Positions 55,173 through 64,000 of a stretch of 64,000 nucleotides of DNA are shown here, in pieces (within the stretch, counting starts at the first letter, position 1; each line of letters starts with the position of its first letter). The stretch is taken from assembly GCF_963677575.1 (NCBI RefSeq), contig NZ_OY782038.1, forward strand, positions 3,723,501-3,787,500, written 5' to 3'. The translations under genes and the position numbers were made by a program. The DNA comes from an uncultured Draconibacterium sp. (lineage in GTDB: Bacteria; Bacteroidota; Bacteroidia; Bacteroidales; Prolixibacteraceae). The notes under the pieces are model-generated. The model did no database searches. It saw nothing but the letters and a program-made list of their open reading frames with translations, and had not been told where the DNA came from.

Positions 55173-56894
55173 CTACCATCCAGGATTTTGTTCATAAACG
55201 CCATTTGCCAACCTCATTTCCGTTTCAGGAATTGGAACTAATCCTTTGGTTTCCGGTCTGTAGGTAACTGAGTAATTCGCGTCGCTTCCTGAATTTCTAA
55301 CGCTAATTGTTTCGTTAAATGCAGTATTAACGTCTCCCCAGCGAACAAGATCAAACCAACGTAAGGCTTCAAAAGCCAATTCGTGCATTCTTTCTTCTTT
55401 TAGCGCATCAAGAGAATAAGAAACAGGGTCTAATCCTGCTCTGGCTCTTACCTTATTCATTCCATCGGCAGTTCCGGTAATTTCAGAGTGCATGAGCAAA
55501 ACATCAGCATAGCGCATAAAAATGAAATCCTGTGCGTGCATCAACTGCATATCAGTATTTCCCCAGCCGTACAGCTGAACAAACATTCCAACATTAGCCT
55601 GGTCGTCGTTGCTGTAATATTGAATTGAAGTATATTTCTTATTGAAAAATCCTGTTTCATGATCACCTTTATCTCCAACATAGTCGCCGGTTCCCTGGTC
55701 GGCCTGACCAACCTGAAGGATTGAACCCAATTTTCTTGGGTCGTTGTCGTCCCATCCGGTAAATAATCTTGGATTTACAGTACACCATCCCCAGCCTTGA
55801 CCAAAAGGCACCAAAGAATTATCTCTAAGACCTGTAAACAACGCGAGTCTGTTGGTATAAATATTTCCGTTTGACCATCCCCAGTCGCCGAATGAGAATC
55901 GTTGTACGAACATTGACTCATTATTTCCACGACCAAAAGTTGGTGTGTGGCCGTCCTGGCCTACCCACGATAGTCCGTTTTCGTGTGCCCATGGCAATAC
56001 GGTTGTATCATTAGCTGCAATGTTTACGTACGAGTAAGGCCACAGATTTCGGAAATCATCAACCAGTCCGTAACCGCTATTGTCGATACAGTCTTGCAGA
56101 TAAGCCGCCGCATCTGAAGCAGAAACTGATCCTCCTTCAACCAAAGGAAGTTCGTTTGTAGCTTGCCCTTCAATATTGGTCATATAACCGGTATAGAACA
56201 AATATACCCTTGCCATGTAGGCTTGTGCTACCCATTTGTTTGCATGTCCGTAATCAGATTCTGGAATATTTTGAAATGCAACTGATGGCATGGTTTCGAT
56301 AGCAAGTTTCAGGTCTGATGCGATTTGTGCAAAAGTCTCGGTATAAGTGGCTCTTGCAACATCACGTGGTGCATCGAATGTGACAATTAATGGTACACCG
56401 CCAAAAAATTTCGCTAAGCGAAAATAGTAGAAGGCGCGCATAAACAGTGCTTCTCCAATTGCCTGATCTTTATAATTCTGAGCTTCTTCAGGACTGCTGA
56501 AATAGGCTGAGAAGTCAGCTTCTGCTGTTTTTTCAATAATTGCACTAGCCCTTGAAATACCATTGTAGCATTGTACCCACATATCGCGGTAAGTATCTTC
56601 TGCCGGATCTTCAAAATTATCAACCCATTTTGCCGATTTATCATCAGCACCGCCGCCGCCAAGCATTAAATCTGACATTAAACTTGCAGCAACAGATTCG
56701 TTACTGTGTACATTAGGCGTGTAGATTGCGTTATAAACCCCTGCCATTGCCTCCTTAATATCCTGAGGCGTGCTGTAAAAGGTTTCTAAACTTTTTCCGT
56801 ATAGATTATCGGTATCCAGATAATCCTGACTACAACTCGTTGCAAGTACAAGGCCTGCAATGAATGTTATATATAATAGTTTTTTCATCATCAT
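55173..56894 (-). CDS. susD: SusD/RagB-family outer-membrane lipoprotein
   Basis: The 573-residue protein has the lipobox LATSCSQDYLDT (Cys21) followed by the TPR-based SusD fold (FMRAFYYFRLAKFFGGVPL) and the C-terminal SusD motif ELAFEALRWFDLVRWG. It captures glycan at the surface and lids the SusC transporter. It follows susC by 12 bp. Confidence 0.96.
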   Translation of the reverse strand: MMMKKLLYITFIAGLVLATSCSQDYLDTDNLYGKSLETFYSTPQDIKEAMAGVYNAIYTPNVHSNESVAASLMSDLMLGGGGADDKSAKWVDNFEDPAEDTYRDMWVQCYNGISRASAIIEKTAEADFSAYFSSPEEAQNYKDQAIGEALFMRAFYYFRLAKFFGGVPLIVTFDAPRDVARATYTETFAQIASDLKLAIETMPSVAFQNIPESDYGHANKWVAQAYMARVYLFYTGYMTNIEGQATNELPLVEGGSVSASDAAAYLQDCIDNSGYGLVDDFRNLWPYSYVNIAANDTTVLPWAHENGLSWVGQDGHTPTFGRGNNESMFVQRFSFGDWGWSNGNIYTNRLALFTGLRDNSLVPFGQGWGWCTVNPRLFTGWDDNDPRKLGSILQVGQADQGTGDYVGDKGDHETGFFNKKYTSIQYYSNDDQANVGMFVQLYGWGNTDMQLMHAQDFIFMRYADVLLMHSEITGTADGMNKVRARAGLDPVSYSLDALKEERMHELAFEALRWFDLVRWGDVNTAFNETISVRNSGSDANYSVTYRPETKGLVPIPETEMRLANGVYEQNPGW

Positions 56895-56906
56895 TAATTT
56901 TTAGAA

Positions 56907-59900
56907 TTAAAATGCAACACTTACTCCAAACATCACTGTTCTTGGCAGTGGGTATAATCCCAGGTCAATTCCGGATGCCCAATCGACATCGTGACCGAAA
57001 CGAACTTCAGGATCCATTCCATCGTAGCTTGTGAAAGTGTGCAGGTTGTTTACTGCTACATAAGCTTTTAGTGTTGAAACAGCATCGAAACTTGAAAGTA
57101 ATTTGCTGAAATCGTATCCAAATGTCAGGTTGTTAATTCTCACGTAATCTGCGTCGTGCATGTAAATGTCTGAAACATACTGCTGATTTCGGTTTGAAAC
57201 AGAAGACAGTCGTGGCATTCTGTCGGAAGTACCTTCGCCGTGCCAACGTTCAAAAACAGATGAGGTGTAGTTTTGTGTCGGACTATCAGCAAACGAACGG
57301 TACGATTGCATTACCTGCATTCCGAATTTTCCGGCTAAAGTGGTATTTACGTAAAATCCTTTGTAAGCAAGGTTTAACTGTAATCCCATTTCGAAATCTG
57401 GATTAGGATTTCCGAGGTAGCCTTTATCGTTTTCGTCGATAATGCCGTCCATGTTTTTATCTACAAAGCGAACATCACCCGGACGTTGATCATTAAAATA
57501 AGGTGATCCGTCTGGTCCTACATAAGCTTCAACTTCATCTTGGTTCTGCAGAATGCCAGCTGTTTCGTATCCATAGAAATAACCAATTGGGAATCCTACT
57601 TCAACTCTTGAAACCTCTGCTGTACCTTGCGAAATTACGTGAGAAGGTCCGTGAATAATACCATCGGTATTAGCAATTCTTGTAACCTCGTTTTTGTTAT
57701 GAGCTCCACTTAAAACAACAGTGTATTTAAAATCACTGATATTGTCGCTCCAGTTCAGTACCATCTCAAAACCTTTGTTTTCGATATCTCCACCATTGAT
57801 GAAAGGAGCACCGGCGCCTGAAGTACCCAAAATAGGTGCCACAACCAACCAGTCTTTTGTGGTTTTCTTATACCAGTCTAAGGCAATACCCAATCTTGAA
57901 TCCAATAACCTGGCATCAAGTCCGATGTTCAACTGCTCCGAAGTTTCCCAGGTTACATCCGGGTTTGGAACTTTCGACGGATATGCTGTTGTTCCCGATA
58001 CCGGTTTTGTATCTCCAAAGAAATAACCAGGGAAAGCATAAGTAATTTGTGAAGAGTAAATAAAGTTGTCGATCGACTGGTTACCGTTTTGTCCCCAGCT
58101 TAAACGAACTTTAGCGAAATCAAGAAAGTCTGAAGTACTTTCCATAAAGTCTTCGCTGGTAAGTACCCATCCTGCTGATACTGAAGGGAAATATCCCCAA
58201 CGGTTACCTTTTGCAAAGTTTGAAGAACCATCAGCACGCATTGTAAGTGAGAGCAGGTACTTTTCTTTGTAGTTGTATTGTGCTCTTGCCATGTACGACA
58301 TTAAACCGCCGCCGCCGGCAGCCCAGTCAGCTCCCCATGTATTGATTTCGCTGATTGAAGACGGACTTTCGGTATTATTAATGTAGGCGTAGCGAGGATC
58401 TCCGGGGAATAATAAATTATTTCTTGAACCTCCCAATTCCAAATTTATGTCGTTTTGAAGTAACTCATAACCAACTAAACCTGTTATATCATGGTCTCCA
58501 AACTTATGATCGTATGAAAGTGTAGTTGTCCATGTCCAGTTACTTCCCAGGTATTGGTTTTGCGAAGCTCCGTCAGTAGCATCTGTATAAAGTGTTCCTA
58601 GTCGGTAAGTCGGGTTCATCGATCTGCCCCAACCAAACCATGCATCCAATCCGTAAGAAGATCTTAATCTAAGGTCTTTAATAGGTTCAACAATTGCATA
58701 CACGTTTCCAACAACCCGGTTTCCTTTGCCATAATTGTAATTTGTAGCGTAGTACATCGAGGCAATTGGGTTGGTAGCCTGGTTTATGTCATCCATGGTT
58801 GGCGTAAAACCAAATTCGTTGATGTTATTATCAATAGCCGGTTGCCAGTAAGCAGGCATTAACGGGTGCTGAACCAATGCATTGTGCAAATCATTCCAGT
58901 AAATGTTACCGGTTCTGGCACTTCTGTTTTCAGTATTGGTATAAGTAATATTCTCTCCAACAGTAACAATGTTGTGATCCTTATTCTTTTTTAATACCAT
59001 TTCAGTATTTAATCTCGCAGTCAACCTTTTGTATCCGGCATCTGTAATCTCACTTCCGATAATACTTTTTTGGTCGAAATACGAAACACCTGCAGAGTAG
59101 GTAATGTCTTTACTTCCTCCGGTAATGTTTAACGCATGACTTTGCATCGGAACATTATCACTGGTAATTTCATCTATCCAGTTAGTACCTTCCCAACCGT
59201 TTTGAAGAGCTCCCCAAACGTCGTTACCTAGCTGATCTGCTAGTGCGTCGCCATAGTTGCTTCTAAGCCAGTTGTTTCCTGTAATTTCTTTTTGCCAATC
59301 TATTGGAGCCTTGCCATCGTTCACATAGCCTTCGTCCATAATGTACATGTACTCCTGGGCAGTTAACGGATCCAGATTTTTGTAAATATTCTGAATACCA
59401 TAATAAGCGTCGTAAGTAATTTTTGCTGGTCGGTCTTCGCTACCTTTTACAGTGGTTACCAACACAACACCGTTTGCCGCTCTCGAACCATAAATAGCTG
59501 CCGATGCCGCATCTTTTAATACATCAATTGATGCAATGTCAGAAGGACTCAGGTAGTCAATGTCTCCAACCGCAACACCGTCAACAATGTATAAAGGATT
59601 CGAATTACCGATGGTTCCTAAACCACGAATAGTAACCCTGGTTCCTGCACCTGGTGCACCATTGTTCCTGGTAACACTAATACCGGCAGCAACTCCTTGT
59701 AAGGCTTCCATTGCTGAACCTGTATTAAGCTCGGCGATATCTTCACCTTTTACATTTAAGTTTGCACCGGTGGTTAAAGCTTTCTTTTGTACACCATAAC
59801 CTACAACAACAACTTCTTCAACGTTAAACAGATCTGCATCGAGCTGTACATTGATTTCAGTTCTTCCCTCAACACTGATAACCTGTGGTTTCATTCCGAT

Positions 59901-60137
59901 ATACGAATACACAAGCGTAGCATTTGATGGTACAGTTAATGTATAGTTACCATCAAAGTCAGTTACTGTTCCGTTTGTGGTTCCTTCAACCGTGATAGTC
60001 ACCCCCGGTAAGGGTTGATTATCGTCAGAAGAGGTTACCGAACCTTTCAGAACAACTTCCTGGGCAAATGCCCCCAAGACGAAAAATGTACCCACGAATA
60101 ACATGAGCATTTTTCTCATTACTAGTTTTTCTTTCAT
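56907..60137 (-). CDS. susC: SusC/RagA-family TonB-dependent outer-membrane transporter
   Basis: The 1076-residue protein has a signal peptide (FFVLGAFAQE), a carboxypeptidase-regulatory-like domain (about 30-110; SSDDNQPLPGVTI), the plug with the SusC signature (VVVGYGVQKKALTTGA; VDGVAVGDIDYL), and the beta barrel ending in FGVSVAF. It imports oligosaccharides with TonB energy. A Met at codon 7 may be the actual start. First gene of the locus. Confidence 0.96.
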   Translation of the reverse strand: MKEKLVMRKMLMLFVGTFFVLGAFAQEVVLKGSVTSSDDNQPLPGVTITVEGTTNGTVTDFDGNYTLTVPSNATLVYSYIGMKPQVISVEGRTEINVQLDADLFNVEEVVVVGYGVQKKALTTGANLNVKGEDIAELNTGSAMEALQGVAAGISVTRNNGAPGAGTRVTIRGLGTIGNSNPLYIVDGVAVGDIDYLSPSDIASIDVLKDAASAAIYGSRAANGVVLVTTVKGSEDRPAKITYDAYYGIQNIYKNLDPLTAQEYMYIMDEGYVNDGKAPIDWQKEITGNNWLRSNYGDALADQLGNDVWGALQNGWEGTNWIDEITSDNVPMQSHALNITGGSKDITYSAGVSYFDQKSIIGSEITDAGYKRLTARLNTEMVLKKNKDHNIVTVGENITYTNTENRSARTGNIYWNDLHNALVQHPLMPAYWQPAIDNNINEFGFTPTMDDINQATNPIASMYYATNYNYGKGNRVVGNVYAIVEPIKDLRLRSSYGLDAWFGWGRSMNPTYRLGTLYTDATDGASQNQYLGSNWTWTTTLSYDHKFGDHDITGLVGYELLQNDINLELGGSRNNLLFPGDPRYAYINNTESPSSISEINTWGADWAAGGGGLMSYMARAQYNYKEKYLLSLTMRADGSSNFAKGNRWGYFPSVSAGWVLTSEDFMESTSDFLDFAKVRLSWGQNGNQSIDNFIYSSQITYAFPGYFFGDTKPVSGTTAYPSKVPNPDVTWETSEQLNIGLDARLLDSRLGIALDWYKKTTKDWLVVAPILGTSGAGAPFINGGDIENKGFEMVLNWSDNISDFKYTVVLSGAHNKNEVTRIANTDGIIHGPSHVISQGTAEVSRVEVGFPIGYFYGYETAGILQNQDEVEAYVGPDGSPYFNDQRPGDVRFVDKNMDGIIDENDKGYLGNPNPDFEMGLQLNLAYKGFYVNTTLAGKFGMQVMQSYRSFADSPTQNYTSSVFERWHGEGTSDRMPRLSSVSNRNQQYVSDIYMHDADYVRINNLTFGYDFSKLLSSFDAVSTLKAYVAVNNLHTFTSYDGMDPEVRFGHDVDWASGIDLGLYPLPRTVMFGVSVAF

Positions 60138-60534
60138 AGATCTAATTTTGATAATAGTTTTAATAACAAATACTGAAAGCCCACATGCTAAATGTGAAAT
60201 CTCAATACTTTGTTCTTCTTATTAATGTGAAATAAAATGCAGGAGGTTCTAATAAGACCAAGCTTTAGTTTCATAGAAATAATGATTAGTTTAAAATTTA
60301 TTGTTTTAGCTTCCCAAAAGAGGGAATATCAAATTTGTGAGGGCAAATATTTCAACTAGAAAGCTAAGTTCCCAATAAAGTGGCATCACAATAATTTCTC
60401 ACATATATTTCTGCATTACATCAAAAATACATCATGCAATGTTTAACTTATTGTAAATAAGTAATATTGGGTTTTTATTTGATAAAAATAGATACCTCAG
60501 AATAAATTCTATTATACAACAGAGAGTTGGTTCC
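60138..60534. other. Intergenic region between the regulator and susC
   Basis: These 397 bp contain no gene. A minus-strand tatttttg box at 60422-60429 is a candidate promoter for susC, implying a leader of roughly 290 nt. Long leaders with antisense RNAs are known for some Bacteroides SusCD loci; no clear antisense RNA was seen. Confidence 0.45.
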
Positions 60535-63405
60535 TTATAGATTTATAAGGAATGTTGAAAGGTTTACTTCCCGCGAAAGTTCAAGTTTTTTACGAAGGCG
60601 ATAGCGACTGATTTCCACTCCACGATCAGAAATGTTTAACAAGGTAGCAATTTCTTTGGTCGACATGTTCATTCGTATATAAGCACAAAGTCGCAAATCT
60701 TTTGGCGACAAGTGAGGGAATTTGTCTTTTAAACGATCAAAGAAATCAGCATGCACTTCTTCAAAATAACTTTCGAATATCTGGTTCTGATTTTGATTGT
60801 CGATTTCCTTGTCGATACGTTTCTTAAGTATCGCCATTTTTGTTTTTACGGCTCCGTCAGAAGTTTCGTTAGAAACACGTTTAAGTTCCTCGTTAATTTT
60901 CATCAGGAACTTATTTTTATTTACAATACTAAGTGTTTGATTTGCCAGCTCTTTATCCAATGAAAGTTTTTCAGCCTGCAATTTTTCATTTTTTAGACGA
61001 ATAATCTCTTTTTCAGCGATGAGCGATTGATCCTTAAATTCTTGTTCTTTTTTACGCAGCGCCTTTTCGTGTTTTTTGCGTTCTTTTTGTTTCGATTTCT
61101 CAAAGCGTCGGTTGATGAACCAGGCCACAATTAGCACCAATATAAATACAATGAAAATATATATGTACACCGCTGTTTTTGACCGGTGCCACGGAGGAGT
61201 GATGACAAAAGAAAAGCTGGCTTCCTCGCTTTCGATGTCAAAACTGTTTTTTGCCTTTACCCTGAAAACATATTTATTTTCGGGAAGGTTGTTTATATCA
61301 CGGTAATTATCGGTTGACCACAGCGACCAGTCCTCAGAATAATTATCTATAAAGTAGCTAAATTCCAGTTGCTCGGGATTTTGATAAAACGGTGCTGAAA
61401 AATGAAAACGGAAAGCATTTTTTGGGAATGGGAAATGTGATTGCTGCTGCGTTTCGCCCGGAAAAATAACCGTATCAGAATTCGATATATCAACACGGGT
61501 AATGAAGCTCCTAAACGGCTGGTTGTATGATGCTACAATTCGCGAAGAGTAGTGGGCAAATCCATCTTCGGTTGCAATAAAAACATTATCGGTACCTAAT
61601 ACGTAGAGAAATTCCCATTCTTGCACCAGTTTGTTGCTCAATTGTTTAAACGGAGTTGTGAGTTTGGTGTAACTTCCATCGTCGTTTCTCAGAAGAACGC
61701 CCACGCCGCTTTCTGTTATATACCAGTAATTTTCCTGAGCGTCTTCCTGAACATATTTCAGGCGTTCGTCGAGATCAAACAATTCATTTTCAGACCGGTC
61801 TTTTTCAAAACGATCAGTGGTATTGTTGTAGCTGTAAATTTCATCCACTGTTGAGATGTACCATGAATCGCCAATATTTAGCAGAATATTTAGCTGATCC
61901 TGTGGTAATCCGTCTTTGGCGCCATACATTTTAACAGCGGTTGCCGAATCGTGTTGGGCGTTTAAACTAACGCGAAAAACTCCTCTGGCTCCATGACTTA
62001 CCCAAATATCCCCGCTTTTGTCTTCGGTTAAAAAACGACTCGACTCGCTGAAACCTGTTATTTTTTGTACAAATTTCCATTGGTTTGCTTCAAAATGATA
62101 GAGCGAAATACCGCTGTAGTTTCCGCCAATGGCAAATTCAGGAGAGTCGGATAACTGGATAAACGTCCAGCCTCCAGGCTCTTCACTTATTTGTGTGGCT
62201 TTTTTCCCTTCAATTATAAAAGTACCCACGTGATGACCACAGAACAATTTGTTGTTGATCTCTTTTAAACTCCACACCTGACCTTCGGTTCCCGGAACCA
62301 GCTCGAAATTTTCTGCATTACTGTGAACGGAAGGATTGAATGGCCTCGCGAAAAGCCCCTGGTTGGTTCCCAAATAGAGCATATTGTTGTGCACAATGGA
62401 GCAGTAACCGGTACTGATTCCCTCGTCGCTTGAAATATAACTTAACGGCGAATTTAGTTCGATGTAGTCGACTCCGTTATCGAGGCCAAGCCATAAATTA
62501 CCCGATTGGTCGGTGTTCAAACTAAGCACCGTATTGTTTTGCAGCCCGTTATCGCGGTTCAATTGTTGAATGATGTTGCCATCGGAATCGGCAATAATCA
62601 GTCCGTTCAATATGGTTCCAATGGCCAGGTTATTGCCGTTTAGCTTAATCGCGCAATACAAAATGTCTTTATCAACCTGTTTGTTGGCTGGAACATCCCA
62701 TTTTTCAAGCGTTCCGCTTTTGAATTCAAACCAACCTTCTTGTGCTGTTCCTATTAATAAATGATTCTCGAAAAAACTTACCATCGAGAATATTTCGTTG
62801 TTGTTAAGTTCTTCGGCCCACGGAACTTTGTTTATAAAACCGTTTATGTATTCGAATAACCCAACTCCGGGTTCATGAAAAAACAAGCGGTTGTTTACGT
62901 AAAATGAATAATTAAATGCCTGTTCCGGTCTGATGATTTGTATCTCTTCATCGCGATAAATAAAAATGTACTGATAGGATTGAAAGACGATACCGTATTG
63001 AGTGTCATAAATTTTCCAGATAATATCAGTTTCAGTTATATCCTTGGGAAGTTTGTCGAGTAAGCTGTGGAATTTCGGGCCGCTTTCTGATGTGGTTTCA
63101 AAAATTCCAAAATCATCATCGAGCCCAATATAGATCACACCTTCATCATCGATACAAACCGAGCGCACATTCGATGTTGAAGAAACGCTGAAAAGCTCCC
63201 AGTTAAGTCCATCGAAACGCAGCAGTCCATCGTTATTCGCGAAGTACATAAAACCATTAGGATCCTGTGCCACACCCCAGTTTTGCGTTCCTGCTTTGTA
63301 AACTGCTTTCGGATAATTCAGAATATTAGGAACTCCAATCCTTTTTACCTGCCCAAAAGCAAGTGTGGGTAAAATGAGTATCAGTATGAGTAAAATCTTT
63401 TTCAA
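60535..63405 (-). CDS. Membrane-spanning beta-propeller/Y_Y_Y sensor with LuxR-type HTH
   Basis: The 956-residue protein has a signal peptide (LPTLAFGQ), a periplasmic two-component-regulator-type propeller (about 20-660), a Y_Y_Y-like Ig domain (about 665-735), one transmembrane helix (744-764), a cytoplasmic coiled coil (about 770-880) and a LuxR-like HTH (about 895-956; STKEIATLLNISDRGVEISR). There is no histidine kinase or receiver. It should sense oligosaccharide in the periplasm and bind DNA while in the membrane. Its position just upstream of susC on the same strand makes it the likely regulator of the locus. Confidence 0.9.
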   Translation of the reverse strand: MKKILLILILILPTLAFGQVKRIGVPNILNYPKAVYKAGTQNWGVAQDPNGFMYFANNDGLLRFDGLNWELFSVSSTSNVRSVCIDDEGVIYIGLDDDFGIFETTSESGPKFHSLLDKLPKDITETDIIWKIYDTQYGIVFQSYQYIFIYRDEEIQIIRPEQAFNYSFYVNNRLFFHEPGVGLFEYINGFINKVPWAEELNNNEIFSMVSFFENHLLIGTAQEGWFEFKSGTLEKWDVPANKQVDKDILYCAIKLNGNNLAIGTILNGLIIADSDGNIIQQLNRDNGLQNNTVLSLNTDQSGNLWLGLDNGVDYIELNSPLSYISSDEGISTGYCSIVHNNMLYLGTNQGLFARPFNPSVHSNAENFELVPGTEGQVWSLKEINNKLFCGHHVGTFIIEGKKATQISEEPGGWTFIQLSDSPEFAIGGNYSGISLYHFEANQWKFVQKITGFSESSRFLTEDKSGDIWVSHGARGVFRVSLNAQHDSATAVKMYGAKDGLPQDQLNILLNIGDSWYISTVDEIYSYNNTTDRFEKDRSENELFDLDERLKYVQEDAQENYWYITESGVGVLLRNDDGSYTKLTTPFKQLSNKLVQEWEFLYVLGTDNVFIATEDGFAHYSSRIVASYNQPFRSFITRVDISNSDTVIFPGETQQQSHFPFPKNAFRFHFSAPFYQNPEQLEFSYFIDNYSEDWSLWSTDNYRDINNLPENKYVFRVKAKNSFDIESEEASFSFVITPPWHRSKTAVYIYIFIVFILVLIVAWFINRRFEKSKQKERKKHEKALRKKEQEFKDQSLIAEKEIIRLKNEKLQAEKLSLDKELANQTLSIVNKNKFLMKINEELKRVSNETSDGAVKTKMAILKKRIDKEIDNQNQNQIFESYFEEVHADFFDRLKDKFPHLSPKDLRLCAYIRMNMSTKEIATLLNISDRGVEISRYRLRKKLELSREVNLSTFLINL

Positions 63406-63590
63406 ATCTCAGGTTTGTTGGTAGAATAATAGAATAAAACCAGTTTCTAAAATACAATATTAATATCATGTGGTGAAATTTGGGTAAAAATCTAATCTTT
63501 GAGCCGAATTTTAAGATGCTGAATATTGGAAATAATTCAAGATTTTTGGTTTTAAAGTGAACGAAAGGAAATGTTTGGCTGTATTAGTAA

Positions 63591-63878
63591 ATGGAAGTGA
63601 AAAATATGAATATTGATAAATATAAAAATCTGCGTTACCGGCTTATGGAAACAGAAAGCTGGCCATTGAAATATATGTTTAAGTTTATAACACCTAATGA
63701 AGACGGGAAAGTTGATCAGGTAAAAGCTTTGCTGCCGGAAGAGGGTGAGGTAACATTTAAGCATACTGCTAATCTAAAACATGTATCAGTTACTTGTGTG
63801 GCATTAATGGAAACGGCCGATCAAATTATAGAAATAACCGAAAAAGTGGATAAGATTGAAGGAGTAATTGTGCTTTAA
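63591..63878 (+). CDS. DUF493 (YbeD-like) family protein
   Basis: The 95-residue (or 90, from the ATG at 63606) protein fits the DUF493 family: WPLKYMFKFITPN, then VSVTCVALMETADQI and a final VDKIEGVIVL. It has a small ACT-like alpha/beta fold with possible allosteric role. It is alone at the right edge; the remaining 122 bp show no gene. Confidence 0.82.
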   Translation: MEVKNMNIDKYKNLRYRLMETESWPLKYMFKFITPNEDGKVDQVKALLPEEGEVTFKHTANLKHVSVTCVALMETADQIIEITEKVDKIEGVIVL

Positions 63879-64000
63879 AGGTGTTTGAATTACGCATAAA
63901 TGATAGAAAAAAGTGATGAAATCATCAGTGTTTTCTAAGTTGTTTAATAATTCCTCCTTTAACTTCATTAATACTCTGCATGTAAAAAATGTATCAGGAA

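Overview
The window is chromosomal DNA from an anaerobic or facultative member of the Bacteroidota, probably a marine or sediment Marinilabiliales/Prolixibacteraceae-type organism. This is inferred from a SusC/SusD pair, a type IX secretion (type B) sorting domain, several TAnnTTTG promoter boxes, weak Shine-Dalgarno sites, and lineage-typical families (GSCFA, DUF4837, S46 peptidase, propeller-HTH regulator). No rRNA, tRNA or CRISPR array was found.

Layout. Positions 1-8310 hold a 2004-residue secreted adhesin-like protein with nine nearly identical 54-residue repeats. Non-coding tandem repeats flank it: about 350 bp units upstream and 224 bp units downstream. A trans-sulfuration-family PLP enzyme (8311-9543, minus) follows. 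Positions 10154-20630 are a glycogen/alpha-glucan cluster: branching enzyme, GSCFA protein, debranching enzyme, GT4 synthase-like enzyme, GH57 enzyme and phosphorylase. Next come an XRE-cupin regulator with an acyl-CoA synthetase, then pyrH-frr, a DUF3267 membrane protein, a flippase, a glycosyltransferase, rnhB, an ECF sigma operon, a psd-like gene with an apparent lipoprotein signal, rnhA, and an S46 dipeptidyl peptidase. Positions 35759-41670 carry an SRPBCC/GyrI-like protein, an M23 peptidase, dxr, rseP, tatA and a DUF4837 lipoprotein.

The most notable region is 41756-49753 on the minus strand. A SAM-I (S-box) riboswitch precedes a COG1900/DUF39 homocysteine-biosynthesis protein, a NIL-domain ferredoxin and a UPF0280/COG2122 protein, followed by metH and metF. 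This is the gene set known in methanogenic archaea for making homocysteine from aspartate semialdehyde. Here it lies with the methyl-transfer steps that turn homocysteine into methionine. A small DUF559 endonuclease cassette, bounded by inverted G/C-rich palindromes, interrupts this gene series.

Positions 50536-63405 are a polysaccharide utilisation locus, probably for beta-1,3-glucan (laminarin): SusC, SusD, a surface lipoprotein, a GH16 with PKD-like domains, a GH3, and a one-protein propeller/transmembrane/LuxR-HTH regulator. A DUF493 gene lies near the right edge.

Several non-coding repeats recur: one roughly 130 bp element in opposite orientations at 7178 and 29272, a 71 bp palindromic element at 47792, and fragments of the tandem-repeat family.
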